64,000 bases of DNA from Gammaproteobacteria bacterium (GCA_030066085.1 JASJCI010000025.1:62001-126000), one strand, 5' to 3'; positions 38,632-47,190 are shown, counted from the stretch's first letter. Made by a program: numbers and translations. The notes: generated by a model not told the origin, from the sequence alone.

Positions 38632-38639
38632 CGGTTGCG

Positions 38640-39401
38640 ATGATCCATTCCCTTTACAAGTTATGGCTCGGGCTGCGTGCCGCTGTTTTCTGGCTCCTGT
38701 TTCTGCCGATGACGGTGATGCTGGCCAGCCTCCTGCTGCTGACTTTTTTCCTGCCGATTCACTGGCGCGTCGGCCTCGTTCACCTGTGGGGAATTTACAC
38801 GTCGCTGTTGCTGCGGTTTGTATGCGGGCTGGATTACGAGGTCGAGGGCCGGGAAAACGTTCCCGAGCAGGGTTTCATCGTCATGAGCAAACACAGCTCT
38901 TCCTGGGAAACCATCATGCTGCAGCGTTTTTTCCCACCGCTGGTGTGGGTGGTCAAGCGCGAGTTGACCTGGATCCCGATTTTCGGCTGGGGGCTAAGAG
39001 TAATGGACTCGATTGCGCTCAACCGCGGAACCGGGCGCAAGGCAATCAACCAGCTGATCCGCGAGAGCAAGGTGTTGATGGACAGCGGTCGCACGCTGAT
39101 CCTGTTTCCCGAGGGTACGCGGGTCTATCCCGGCCAGCACAAACCCTTCAAGCTCGGCGGGGCGATCGTATCGCAGCGCACGGGTTACGCGATTCTGCCG
39201 ATCGCGCACAATGCCGGCGAATTCTGGCCGCGGCACAGCTGGATCAAGTGGCCGGGTCGAATTCGGGTCGTGATCGGCGAGCCGATCGAGCCCGGCGATC
39301 GCCCGCCGGAGGAAATCATCGCCGAGGTCGGCGAGTGGATTAGCCGCGAATGCGAGCGCATCAGCGATCCGGCGCAACTGCGGCGCATCGGCATTCTATA
39401 A
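38640..39401 (+). CDS. plsC: 1-acyl-sn-glycerol-3-phosphate acyltransferase
   Basis: Two N-terminal helices anchor the protein in the inner membrane. The acyltransferase motif I reads 'MSKHSSSWETIML' (HX4E instead of HX4D, a known variant in this branch), motif III 'LILFPEGTRVYPGQ', and motif IV 'ILPIAHNAGEFWP'. The enzyme adds the second acyl chain to make phosphatidic acid. Length is 253 aa. It is the last gene of glyQ-glyS-gmhB-plsC. Confidence 0.9.
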   Translation: MIHSLYKLWLGLRAAVFWLLFLPMTVMLASLLLLTFFLPIHWRVGLVHLWGIYTSLLLRFVCGLDYEVEGRENVPEQGFIVMSKHSSSWETIMLQRFFPPLVWVVKRELTWIPIFGWGLRVMDSIALNRGTGRKAINQLIRESKVLMDSGRTLILFPEGTRVYPGQHKPFKLGGAIVSQRTGYAILPIAHNAGEFWPRHSWIKWPGRIRVVIGEPIEPGDRPPEEIIAEVGEWISRECERISDPAQLRRIGIL

Positions 39402-39574
39402 TCACGGGACGATGCACGACCCTGCCGCCAACCCGTCGAACGAAACCTGGCGCCGAATGGCGCAGGTTGTGCCGCAAGTGCCCGCGGGGCTGCTCGCCGC
39501 CTGTTCGGGTGGCGCCCGGGGCGACGACTGCGGCCGGGTCGAACCGTCGCCTTCCGCCTCGAGCGCAATCGTCG

Positions 39575-40243
39575 ATGAGGTATAGAACCTCAGCGAGGTC
39601 AGCCTGCCGGCAGCTGCTGTGGATGCTGCTGGCCGTGCTGCCGGCCGCGCCGGCGATGGCGGAATGGACCGGGGTGCAGTTCGATCTTGCCGATGGCGAT
39701 AGCGACTGGCGCTTCGATAACGAGACGCGTAATGCGCAAATCGATTCGGTTGCATTGCGCATCGAGGAGCGAACCGCCTCCGGTCTCAGCGTCGGCGTGC
39801 ACTTCGGCTACCTGAGCGTAAGGGTCGCGGCAGATACCGCCGCCGAAACGGAGCGCTACGATGTGCAGAATCTCGGTATATACCTGCGCCAACCGTTTCA
39901 AATCAGTGAGTCGGTGATGCTGCAGAGCGGGATCGAATTTCGATACAACTCGGGAGACGATGACACCGGCGATGAAGTGGTCGATATCGACTGGAGCGAG
40001 ATCCGCGTCGAGGCTGGACTCGGGGTGCGCTTCGGCGCGGTACGCCTGATGCCCTACGCGAGCTGGGTCGATGTCGATGGCGATATCGGCAGCGATGCGG
40101 GAACCCTGGTCTTCGAGCGCGACGAAAAGTTGTCGCAGGGTATGCGCGCCGATTACTACGTGGAGCCAACCGGGTTCATTCGCCTGCAGGTCGAAAACGG
40201 TGGCAGCGACAGCGTGCTGCTGTCGTTCGTGCGGCGGCTCTAG
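39575..40243 (+). CDS. Exported beta-strand-rich protein, probable outer-membrane barrel
   Basis: A signal peptide ('LLWMLLAVLPAAPAMA') precedes ~190 residues of alternating polar/hydrophobic strands ('SVALRIEERTASGLSVGVHFGYLSVRV', 'VQNLGIYLRQPFQISESVMLQSGIEFRY', 'EIRVEAGLGVRFGAVRLMPYASWVDVDGDIG') ending in 'LLSFVRRL'. The pattern suggests a small outer-membrane beta-barrel, although no specific family is recognised. The ATG at 39575 is used because the longer ORF overlaps plsC and the signal peptide begins here. It converges on the DUF3581 gene with a 4-bp overlap. Confidence 0.68.
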   Translation: MRYRTSARSACRQLLWMLLAVLPAAPAMAEWTGVQFDLADGDSDWRFDNETRNAQIDSVALRIEERTASGLSVGVHFGYLSVRVAADTAAETERYDVQNLGIYLRQPFQISESVMLQSGIEFRYNSGDDDTGDEVVDIDWSEIRVEAGLGVRFGAVRLMPYASWVDVDGDIGSDAGTLVFERDEKLSQGMRADYYVEPTGFIRLQVENGGSDSVLLSFVRRL

Positions 40244-40962
40244 TTAGCCTGGCCGCCGTTGAGGTAACGGCGCTTGCGCTCGGTATAAGTCTCGACCAGT
40301 GCGTCGATGCGTTGCTGATCGTATTCGCGCAGGCCGGACAGGACCATTTTTTTCTGTCCCTTGCCCACGGTTTTGCCGTTGCTGGTCAGGTCGTAGTTGA
40401 GCGCGACATCGCCGCGTTTGCCATACAGCCGAAACAGGCTCTCGGAGAGCTCGAGTTCGACCGACTGCAGGTCCAGCGTGTCGAGCGAGATTCGCATGTG
40501 ATCGTAGATGACCAGCGGGCGCTCGGTATTGATCATGACGTTGTGCTCGCGCATCAGCGGTACCAGCACGTGGGGAAAGGTGTGCCCGGAAAACTCGACG
40601 TAGCTGCGCGTCAGCGATTCGATCAGGGCGGGTTCGCAGCTGCGATCGCCGTTGGTCGAGACGTCCAGGTACTTCTTGTCGTGCTCGTCGTAGATCGAGA
40701 TCTCGCGCGCTTCGATCTCGGGCAGGATCAGGGTGACGTCGTCACCGACCATGCCGGAAAACGAAAATCCCATGGTCTGGCGCAGGCCGTAGTGGTTGAT
40801 GATCACGCAGAACAGCAGGTCGCCGGGCACGCAAAAGCGCTTGGAGTCGACGTCGTGAATCGTGTTGAAATCACCGGCAACCGACTTGGCAAAATCGCTT
40901 GCCTGCTGGCGTGAAAACGAGATCCTGGAACCTTCCAGGTTATAGTAATTTTCCAGTTTCAT
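40240..40962 (-). CDS. DUF3581 family protein
   Basis: 'YYNLEGSRISFSRQQASDFAKSVAGDFNTIHDVDSKRFCVPGDLLFCVIINHYGL' is the conserved start of DUF3581. It contains a MaoC/hot-dog-like 'DFNTIHD...PGDLL' motif similar to acyl-thioester-binding proteins. The family is widespread in gammaproteobacteria, its function is unknown, and lipid or acyl-CoA binding is inference from that motif. Length is 240 aa. It is divergent from the ABC-F gene. Confidence 0.85.
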   Translation of the reverse strand: MKLENYYNLEGSRISFSRQQASDFAKSVAGDFNTIHDVDSKRFCVPGDLLFCVIINHYGLRQTMGFSFSGMVGDDVTLILPEIEAREISIYDEHDKKYLDVSTNGDRSCEPALIESLTRSYVEFSGHTFPHVLVPLMREHNVMINTERPLVIYDHMRISLDTLDLQSVELELSESLFRLYGKRGDVALNYDLTSNGKTVGKGQKKMVLSGLREYDQQRIDALVETYTERKRRYLNGGQAN

Positions 40963-41062
40963 TATTATCGTCCGGCCTGCCCGGATGGTATCTTACCGCA
41001 TTTTTCCCCGGTGGAGGAATTGACCCCCATGCATCGATCCAGCCGCAGTTCGGGTACCTGAC

Positions 41063-42949
41063 ATGCTGCAATTTGCCAGCCTTGCGCTGCGGCGCGCCGG
41101 TACCCTGCTGTTCGACGACGTCAGTTTTACCCTGCACGCGGGCCAGAAACTCGGCCTCACCGGCGCCAACGGTTGCGGCAAGTCGTCGCTGTTCGCGTTG
41201 ATCCAGGGTGAACTCGCGGCGGATGCCGGCGAGTTCGTCCTGCCGCGCGACTGGGTGATCGCGGCGGTGGCGCAGGAAACGCCGCTGGGCGCGGATCCCG
41301 CGCTCGAATATGTCATCGATGGCGATCGTGAACTGCGCGCGGTGCAGGCTCGCCTGCGAGACGCCGAGCAGGTGCAGGATGCAGCCGAGATCGCTGCCTG
41401 CCATGAACGGCTGCAGGAAATCGACGGCTACCAGGCGGAGGCGCGGGCGGCGCGCCTGCTCGACGGTCTCGGCTTCGAGCCGGGCGAAATTCGGCGGCCG
41501 CTGCGCGAGTTTTCCGGCGGCTGGATCATGCGCCTCAAGCTGGCGCGCGCGTTGATGTGCCGCTCCGACCTGCTGTTGCTCGACGAACCGACCAATCACC
41601 TCGACCTCGACGCCGTGATCTGGCTCGAGGGCTGGTTGCAGCGCTATTCCGGCACGCTGATGCTGATCTCGCACGATCGGGATTTCCTCGATGCCGTGGT
41701 CGAGCGGATCGCGCATGTCGAGCAGGGCGGTATACAACTGTACAGCGGTAATTACTCGGCCTTCGAGCGCCAGCGTGCGGAGCGGCTCGCGCAGCAGCAG
41801 GCGGCCTATGACAAGCAGCAGCAGAGCATTGCCCACATGCAGCGCTACATCGATCGTTTTCGCGCCAAGGCGACCAAGGCGCGCCAGGCCCAGAGTCGAA
41901 TCAAGGCGCTCGAGCGCCTGCAGCGGATCGCGCCCGCACACGTCGACTCGCCGTTCAGTTTCGAATTTCGCGACAGTGCCGATCTGCCGGCCTGGCTGGT
42001 CAAGCTCGACGGCGTCGCAACCGGTTACGGCCCGGGAGATGTGCTCGCTGGCGTCGACCTGACCCTGATGCCGGGAGAGCGCATCGGTTTGCTGGGCCTC
42101 AACGGCGCCGGTAAATCGACCTGTATCAAGCTGCTGGCGGACGAGCTCGAGCCGAGCGCGGGCAGGCTCGAGCGCGCGCGGGCGTTGCGTATCGGGTACT
42201 TCGCGCAACACCAGGTCGAGCAGCTCGACGGCGATGCCAGCCCGCTGCTGTCCCTGCAGCGGCTGGCGCCGGAGTTATCCGAGCGCGAACTGCGCGCTTA
42301 CCTCGGCGGCTTCAATTTTCGCGGCGACAAGGTGCTCGAAGCCACGCGAGTGTTCTCCGGGGGGGAGAAGGCGCGGCTGGTGCTGGCGTTGCTGATCTGG
42401 CTACGCCCCAACCTGCTGTTGCTCGACGAACCGACCAACCACCTGGACCTGGAGATGCGGCTGGCGCTGGACCGGGCGCTGCAGGGTTACGAGGGCTGCG
42501 TCATCCTGGTATCGCACGACCGGCACCTGCTTAACAGTGTCTGCGACGATTTTTACCTGGTCGACGGCGGGCGGGTAAACCCGTTTCGCGAGGGTCTCAC
42601 GGGATACCCCGGTTGGCTCGCGCGGCGCAAGCGAGATGGCGCAACGGCCCCGGCCGCCCCGACCGCACCGGTCGACGCGACCGCGTTGCGTCGTGAACTC
42701 AAGGCGCGCAGGGCGGAGCTCAACCGGGTCGAACGCGAGTTGACGCGTCTCGGCGATCGCCGGGACGCGCTCGATGCCGAACTCGGTGACGCGGCGCTGT
42801 ACAGTGACGCGCAGCGTGACCGGTTGCGCGAGCTGACGGCGCAGCGCGCCGAGACCGAGCGCGACCTGCAGGATTGCGAAGCGCGCTGGCTCGAGCTCGG
42901 CGAAGCCATCGAGGGGCTCGAACGGGGAGTGGTTACCCCGGCGCGCTAG
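41063..42949 (+). CDS. ABC-F family ATPase (YheS-like)
   Basis: Two soluble ABC domains in tandem: Walker A 'GANGCGKSSLFALI' and 'GLNGAGKSTCIKLL'; signature 'FSGGWIMRLKLARAL' and 'FSGGEKARLVLALL'; Walker B 'LLLLDEPTNHLDLDA' and 'LLLLDEPTNHLDLEM'. The interdomain linker is charged ('FRAKATKARQAQSRIKALERLQRI') and a C-terminal coiled coil ends the protein. ABC-F proteins bind the ribosome and relieve stalled translation. The length of 628 aa and the linker sequence fit the YheS branch best. No transmembrane segments are present. It converges with the MocR gene (4-bp overlap). Confidence 0.9.
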   Translation: MLQFASLALRRAGTLLFDDVSFTLHAGQKLGLTGANGCGKSSLFALIQGELAADAGEFVLPRDWVIAAVAQETPLGADPALEYVIDGDRELRAVQARLRDAEQVQDAAEIAACHERLQEIDGYQAEARAARLLDGLGFEPGEIRRPLREFSGGWIMRLKLARALMCRSDLLLLDEPTNHLDLDAVIWLEGWLQRYSGTLMLISHDRDFLDAVVERIAHVEQGGIQLYSGNYSAFERQRAERLAQQQAAYDKQQQSIAHMQRYIDRFRAKATKARQAQSRIKALERLQRIAPAHVDSPFSFEFRDSADLPAWLVKLDGVATGYGPGDVLAGVDLTLMPGERIGLLGLNGAGKSTCIKLLADELEPSAGRLERARALRIGYFAQHQVEQLDGDASPLLSLQRLAPELSERELRAYLGGFNFRGDKVLEATRVFSGGEKARLVLALLIWLRPNLLLLDEPTNHLDLEMRLALDRALQGYEGCVILVSHDRHLLNSVCDDFYLVDGGRVNPFREGLTGYPGWLARRKRDGATAPAAPTAPVDATALRRELKARRAELNRVERELTRLGDRRDALDAELGDAALYSDAQRDRLRELTAQRAETERDLQDCEARWLELGEAIEGLERGVVTPAR

Positions 42950-44385
42950 CCGCCCTTGCAGCCGGAAACGATCTTGCCGAGCTTGCCCAGGGCCTCGACA
43001 TTGGCGTCGTTCCAGGGAAAGCCGCAATTGATGCGCAAAAAGTTGCGATAACGGCGGGTCGCGGAAAACAGGATGCCGGGGGTGATCGCGATGTTGTGTT
43101 CCAGTGCCCGGTTGAAAATATCGATGCTGTCGCAGTCGCTCGGCATCTCGACCCACAGTACGCTGCCGCCGGGCGGATTCGATACGCGGGTGCCCTCGGG
43201 GAAACTCCTGGCGATCAGGTAGCGGCCCTTTTCGACCTGCTCGCGCATCGCGATGCGCAGCCTTACCAGGTGACGGTCGTACTGGCCGCTGCTCAGGAAC
43301 TCGGCTATGGCGAGCTGGCTGATCGACGAAGTTGCGGACGACCAGGCCTGCTTGTACTGCAGGAATTTGTTGTGATAGCGACCCGCCACGACCCAGCCGA
43401 CGCGGTGCCCCGGCGCCAGGGTCTTGGAAAACGACGAACAGCTCAACACGATATCGTTCAGATCGTAGGACTTGGCCGGCCGCGGCGGTCGTTCACTGAA
43501 ATAAACGCTGCCGTAGACATCGTCCTCGATCAGCGGAATGTCGCGTTCCGCCAGCAGGTTGACCAACGCGCGTTTCTTGTCCTCGGGCATCTGCGAACCC
43601 AGCGGGTTGCTGGTGTTGGGGGACGCCAGCACCGCCTTGATATCCATGGTGTCGAAAGCCTCCTCCAGCGCTTCGAGGTCGAGCCCGGTTACCGGGTCGG
43701 TTTCTATTTCGACCGCCAGCATTCCCATCTGCTCGATCATGCGCAACACCGCGAAATAGGTCGGTGACTCCACCGCGATGATGTCGCCGCGCCTGGCAAC
43801 CGTGCGCAGGCTGATCGACAGCGCCTCGGTGGCGCCGGAGGTGATGATGATATCCTTCGCGTTAACCCGGGTATTGGTCAGCGCGTAGCGCTCCGCGATC
43901 TGTTTACGCAGCTTGGAGTCTCCGGGCGGGAACAGGTAGTCCATGCTCTTTTGCGGGTGACGGCTGATGATGCTGCGCGTGGCGCGCGTCAGCGACTTGA
44001 CCGGCATGAAATCCATCGACGGGTTGGAGGTGCCGAAAGGTGCGAGGCGCGGATTGTTGGCGTTGCGAAAGACTTCCTCGAACAGGCCGCCGAAGCGCAC
44101 GCGTCGGGGCTGGCCGGGTTTGGCGGAAGAGCTGGAAATGTCCGAAATCTGCTCGACCCGCGCATTGACGTAAAAACCGGACTGCGGTCGCGCGGTCAGC
44201 ACCCCCTGGTCCTCGAGGTTGACGTAAGACTGGCTCACGGTCGCGATACTGACGCCGAGTTGCTTGCTGAGCTTGCGCAGCGACGGCGCCTTGTCGCCGG
44301 GTCGGAGATCGCCCTTTTCGATGAGGTGATTGATGTAGCGTGAGACCTGGTCGTACTTATAAGTCTGCTGTTGGCTAACTGTCAT
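42946..44385 (-). CDS. MocR-type (GntR/aminotransferase) transcriptional regulator
   Basis: The N-terminal winged helix-turn-helix ('QVSRYINHLIEKGDLRPGDKAPSLRKLSKQLGVSIATVSQSYVNLEDQGVLTARPQSGFYV') is fused to a fold-type I aminotransferase domain with the PLP lysine in 'LSCSSFSKTLAPGHRVGW' and the Asp/Tyr pocket 'IPLIEDDVYGSVYF'. MocR regulators sense PLP or amino compounds. The ligand here is unknown. The length of 479 aa is normal. The promoter region just upstream carries two palindromes that could be its own operators. The transcript on the opposite strand there ends in a strong terminator. Confidence 0.9.
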   Translation of the reverse strand: MTVSQQQTYKYDQVSRYINHLIEKGDLRPGDKAPSLRKLSKQLGVSIATVSQSYVNLEDQGVLTARPQSGFYVNARVEQISDISSSSAKPGQPRRVRFGGLFEEVFRNANNPRLAPFGTSNPSMDFMPVKSLTRATRSIISRHPQKSMDYLFPPGDSKLRKQIAERYALTNTRVNAKDIIITSGATEALSISLRTVARRGDIIAVESPTYFAVLRMIEQMGMLAVEIETDPVTGLDLEALEEAFDTMDIKAVLASPNTSNPLGSQMPEDKKRALVNLLAERDIPLIEDDVYGSVYFSERPPRPAKSYDLNDIVLSCSSFSKTLAPGHRVGWVVAGRYHNKFLQYKQAWSSATSSISQLAIAEFLSSGQYDRHLVRLRIAMREQVEKGRYLIARSFPEGTRVSNPPGGSVLWVEMPSDCDSIDIFNRALEHNIAITPGILFSATRRYRNFLRINCGFPWNDANVEALGKLGKIVSGCKGG

Positions 44386-44397
44386 GGTGCGGAGTGA

Positions 44398-44407
44398 ACT
44401 GTACAGT
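44398..44407. promoter_or_regulatory. Palindrome ACTGTACAGT upstream of mocR-type gene
   Basis: This perfect 10-bp palindrome lies 13 bp before the mocR-type start codon. Its place between start codon and promoter makes it a candidate autoregulatory operator. Confidence 0.4.
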
Positions 44408-44427
44408 GCGGATTGTTAGAAAATTGT

Positions 44428-44446
44428 AACTGTTATTGTAACAGTT
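44428..44446. promoter_or_regulatory. Inverted repeat AACTGTTA-TTG-TAACAGTT
   Basis: Perfect 8-bp arms flank a 3-bp spacer. On the minus strand TTACAA and TAACAA are spaced by 17 bp across this region, giving a possible mocR promoter that the repeat would overlap. Confidence 0.4.
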
Positions 44447-44459
44447 CCCCCCATATTAT

Positions 44460-44588
44460 TGCACCATCGCCAAAGCGATCGCCGGCCACGCTGGTAATCA
44501 AGGCGACAAGTTGAAACCCCTTCCTCCTCCTCCTCAGGTTTTGACTTAACAGTTAGCCCGCTCGATAACACCGAGCGGGCTTTTTTTT
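44460..44588 (+). ncRNA. Candidate small RNA with CCTCCTCCTCCTC tract and terminator
   Basis: A strong plus-strand terminator at 44556-44588 lies between two minus-strand genes (the mocR-type gene and tRNA-Arg), so it must end a transcript starting in the divergent mocR promoter region. No protein-sized ORF exists there. The transcript would carry CCCCTTCCTCCTCCTCCTC (44517-44535), complementary to Shine-Dalgarno sequences. TATTAT at about 44454-44459 could be its -10 box, though the -35 is weak. A 12-codon frame from TTG 44511 (MKPLPPPPQVLT) is an alternative reading. The 5' end is approximate. Confidence 0.5.
44556..44588 (+). terminator. Strong rho-independent terminator
   Basis: A perfect 9-bp stem GCCCGCTCG/CGAGCGGGC with a 7-nt loop is followed by eight T residues. 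On the minus strand it lacks a T-run, so it works on plus-strand transcripts only. Confidence 0.88.
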
Positions 44589-44677
44589 GCGCGTCATGCG
44601 CGGACGAGGTGGATGTCGCGCGTTTGCGCGCCCCGACTGGCGGGGCGACAAAACGCGAGGCCTGGTCTTCGCGGATC

Positions 44678-44754
44678 TGGCGCGCTCGGCGGGATTCGAA
44701 CCCACGACCTTTGGCTTCGGAGGCCAACACTCTATCCAACTGAGCTACGAGCGC
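44678..44754 (-). tRNA. tRNA-Arg (anticodon CCG)
   Basis: The minus strand folds as a complete cloverleaf: acceptor GCGCTCG/CGAGCGC, D-arm containing AGCTCAGTTGGATAGAGT, anticodon stem TTGGC/GCCAA around loop CTCCGAA (anticodon CCG, reading CGG), and T-arm GTGGGTTCGAATCCCGC. A G discriminator and an encoded CCA follow. A TACAAT -10-like box lies about 30 bp upstream (44784-44789, minus strand). Confidence 0.95.
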
Positions 44755-44899
44755 GGAATTCGGTCGCTGGCGACCGCGGCGTGATTGTAAACCATCCGTT
44801 CGTGCTTTAGGTCGCCACGGCAACATTTTTTTGCGAATTGGCGGTATTTCGAGGATAATGCGCAGCGATTTTAGCCCCCTGTTTTCCTGGAGATCCGCA

Positions 44900-45382
44900 G
44901 TGAGTTCCGCGCACGAAGACGATACGCAAGCGAACCTGATGTCGCCGCAAAACGCCACCGTCCTGGTGGGCCTGCTGTTACTGGCGGTCATTGTCGGGGA
45001 AGTGTTGCTGGCGCCGGCCGACGAGGCGGCGATGCCGGTCGAGCCGACCGCGGAAGAAATCGCCATGCGTATCGAACCGGTGGTCTCGCTGGCCGATATG
45101 CGCAGCGTTGCCAGCATGGCCTCGGTATCTGCCGGCAGCGCCAACCAGACGCCCGACCAGATGTACCAGAGTGCCTGTCTCGCCTGCCACACCACCGGTG
45201 CCGCCGGTGCACCGAAGATCGGTGATGCCGGCGACTGGACCGAACGTCTCGGCAAGGGCCTCGACGCGCTGGTCGCCTCCGCGATCAACGGTATCGGTGC
45301 AATGCCGGCACGCGGTGGATCCCAGCTCGACGACGGCCAGATCCGCGCCGTGGTCGAATACATTCTCGATAATTCCAAGTGA
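44900..45382 (+). CDS. Cytochrome c5-like membrane-anchored monoheme protein
   Basis: An N-terminal helix ('ATVLVGLLLLAVIVGEVLLA', residues ~18-38) anchors the protein. A spacer leads into a class I cytochrome c with heme motif 'QMYQSACLACHTTGAAGAPKIGD' (CLACH) and the distal Met in 'INGIGAMPARGG'. This is the c5 type, a small periplasmic electron carrier feeding terminal oxidases. I chose the GTG at 44900 because GGAG lies ~8 bp upstream; an upstream ATG at 44831 would add 23 unlikely residues. Length is 160 aa. Its stop codon opens a 10-bp hairpin that may end the transcript. Confidence 0.87.
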   Translation: MSSAHEDDTQANLMSPQNATVLVGLLLLAVIVGEVLLAPADEAAMPVEPTAEEIAMRIEPVVSLADMRSVASMASVSAGSANQTPDQMYQSACLACHTTGAAGAPKIGDAGDWTERLGKGLDALVASAINGIGAMPARGGSQLDDGQIRAVVEYILDNSK

Positions 45383-45404
45383 CCATCGGCTAAAGCCGAT
45401 GGTC
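45381..45404. repeat. Perfect 10-bp hairpin after the cytochrome gene
   Basis: GACCATCGGC-TAAA-GCCGATGGTC begins inside the stop codon of the cytochrome gene. It lacks a T-run, so it may act as an mRNA 3' stabiliser or be the left end of the adjoining repeat block. Confidence 0.6.
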
Positions 45405-45545
45405 ATCCCGGAAGTTGCGCAAGCAACTACCCGGGATCTCACGATAATCCACCGGTTGTACTCCACGGCACGCGCAGCAACTACCCGGGATCTCACGATA
45501 AACCGCCGGTTGCTCTCCACCGCGCATGCAGCGACTGGCCGGGAC
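45405..45545. repeat. Imperfect 54-bp tandem repeat with internal hairpins
   Basis: AGCAACTACCCGGGATCTCACGATAA occurs at 45422-45447 and again at 45476-45501, a period of 54 bp, and the sequence after each copy is also similar (ACCGGTTGTACTCCAC / GCCGGTTGCTCTCCAC). A third, diverged start follows at about 45530. Before the first copy CCCGG-AAGTTGC-GCAA-GCAACTA-CCCGGG makes a stem-loop. Together with 45546-45684, where I see nothing, this fills the 302-bp gap up to yifB. Confidence 0.7.
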
Positions 45546-45684
45546 CGCCCGGCATCTACTCGGTCTCCGCCCCGCGACAGGCGCAGCGCCTGCGCGGGTT
45601 GCCTCTCTCCATTGCTAAGCCGAGACCCGCGCGGTCCGATCGGATCGCGGCGTTGCACGCGTACTGCGGGTCGATAACCGATCT

Positions 45685-47190
45685 CTACCTGCGCCAGTCC
45701 GGCAGCTGTCGATAGAGCAGGGCTTCGGCAAGATGCGCCTGCGCAATCCGGTCCGCCGCTGCCAGGTCGGCAATACTGCGCGCCAGCCGCAGCAGCTTGT
45801 GCTGACCGCGTGCGCTCAGGCGCAGCTTGTCGGCGGCGGTCTGCAACAGCTGTTCGCAGTCGCGGTCCAGGCGGCAGTGTATTGCCAGAAGGCCCGCGTC
45901 CAGATGCGCATTGAGGCATTGCTGGCGCGCGAGCTGCCGGCCGCGGGCAGCCGTTACCCGCGCGCGCACCGCCGCGCTGCTGGCGTCCTCGTCAACGCGA
46001 CCGCGCATGAGCGCGGCGCGATCGGGCCGCGCCAGTTCGAGCTGCAGGTCGATGCGATCCAGGATCGGCGCGGACAACTTGTTGCGGTAACGATTCAGCT
46101 GTTCCGGCGAGCAGTCGCAGGCGCGAATGCTCTCACAGCCGCCGGGGCAGGGGTTCATCGCCGCGATCAGCTGGAAGCGCGCCGGGAATACCGCCTGCCG
46201 CCGCGCGCGTGAAATCTGGATCTGGCCCGTTTCCAGCGGTTCGCGCAGCACTTCGATGGCGCGCCGATCGAACTCGGTCAGTTCGTCGAGGAACAACGTG
46301 CCATTATGCGCCAGGGATATTTCACCGGGGCGCGGGTTGCCACCGCCGCCCGCGAGTGCAATCGCGGATACCGTGTGATGCGGCGCGCGCAACGGGCGCT
46401 GGTGCCAGTTGTGCTGGTCCACCGGCAGGCCGCAGGCCGAACGAATGCTCGCGCACTGCATGGCTTCGTGTTCGTCCAGCTCCGGCTGCAGCGAGCAAAA
46501 GCGTTGCGCCAGCATACTCTTGCCGCAGCCGGGTGGGCCCATCATCAGCAGGTGATGGCCACCGCTGGCGGCAATTTCGAGCGCGCGCTTGGCCTGCTGC
46601 TGGCCCAGCACTTCCGCCAGGTCCGGTTCGCGTTGCGCGCGCCGCCCGCGCCGGGCTGTCTCCGTGCGAGGCAGTGGGTGGCCGCCGTTCAGCGCGGCGC
46701 AAATCTGCGCCAGCGATTCGGCATGTTGGATCGGGAAGTCGCTGACCAGGCCTGCTTCCGCGCGGTTCTGCGAGGGTATCAGCGCGCCCCTGCGATGCGC
46801 TTTGCCGGCAACCAGTGCCGGTAGCAGGCTGGCAACCCCGGCACAGTCGCCGCTGAGCGCGAGTTCGCCATAACAGTCGAGCCCCTCGAGCGCGCTTGGG
46901 TCGATCTGCGCCGAAGCGGCCAGGATGCCGAGCGCGATGGGCAGATCGTAACGCCCACCCTCCTTGGGCAGGTCGGCCGGCGCAAGGTTGACGGTTATAC
47001 GCCGGGGTGGAAATTCGAAACCGGTATTCTGGATCGCCGATCTTACCCGGTCGCGCGCCTCGCGCACCGCCGTCTCGGGCAGCCCGACGATCGCAAACAC
47101 GGGTAAACCGTTACTGATGTGAACTTCGACGCGGACTTCGGGCGCCTCGATGCCGAGACGGGCGCGCGTGTTGACCTGGGCGAATGACAT
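45685..47190 (-). CDS. yifB: YifB family Mg-chelatase-like AAA ATPase (ComM-type)
   Basis: The N-terminal Lon-protease-like domain ('VEVHISNGLPVFAIVGLPETAVREARDRVRSAIQNTGFEFPPRRITVNLAPADLPKEGGRYDLPIALGIL') precedes the AAA+ core with Walker A 'MMGPPGCGKSMLAQRF' and Walker B 'GTLFLDELTEFD', and a C-terminal helical domain ('ARGQHKLLRLARSIADLA'). ComM relatives are helicases that promote branch migration in natural transformation. The start at 47190 matches family N-termini ('MSFAQVNTRARLG') with AAAGGA upstream. Length is 501 aa. It is divergent from the Met-rich protein gene. Confidence 0.92.
   Translation of the reverse strand: MSFAQVNTRARLGIEAPEVRVEVHISNGLPVFAIVGLPETAVREARDRVRSAIQNTGFEFPPRRITVNLAPADLPKEGGRYDLPIALGILAASAQIDPSALEGLDCYGELALSGDCAGVASLLPALVAGKAHRRGALIPSQNRAEAGLVSDFPIQHAESLAQICAALNGGHPLPRTETARRGRRAQREPDLAEVLGQQQAKRALEIAASGGHHLLMMGPPGCGKSMLAQRFCSLQPELDEHEAMQCASIRSACGLPVDQHNWHQRPLRAPHHTVSAIALAGGGGNPRPGEISLAHNGTLFLDELTEFDRRAIEVLREPLETGQIQISRARRQAVFPARFQLIAAMNPCPGGCESIRACDCSPEQLNRYRNKLSAPILDRIDLQLELARPDRAALMRGRVDEDASSAAVRARVTAARGRQLARQQCLNAHLDAGLLAIHCRLDRDCEQLLQTAADKLRLSARGQHKLLRLARSIADLAAADRIAQAHLAEALLYRQLPDWRR

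Noticed and set aside
38640-39401. HX4E in PlsC as a catalytic defect
   Set aside because: An E at this position is common in this acyltransferase branch, so it is not evidence of inactivation.
44416-45378. 320-residue minus-strand ORF spanning the tRNA and cytochrome gene
   Set aside because: It runs through tRNA-Arg and is antisense to a clear cytochrome c; low-complexity 'EEEEE' comes from the CCT tract.
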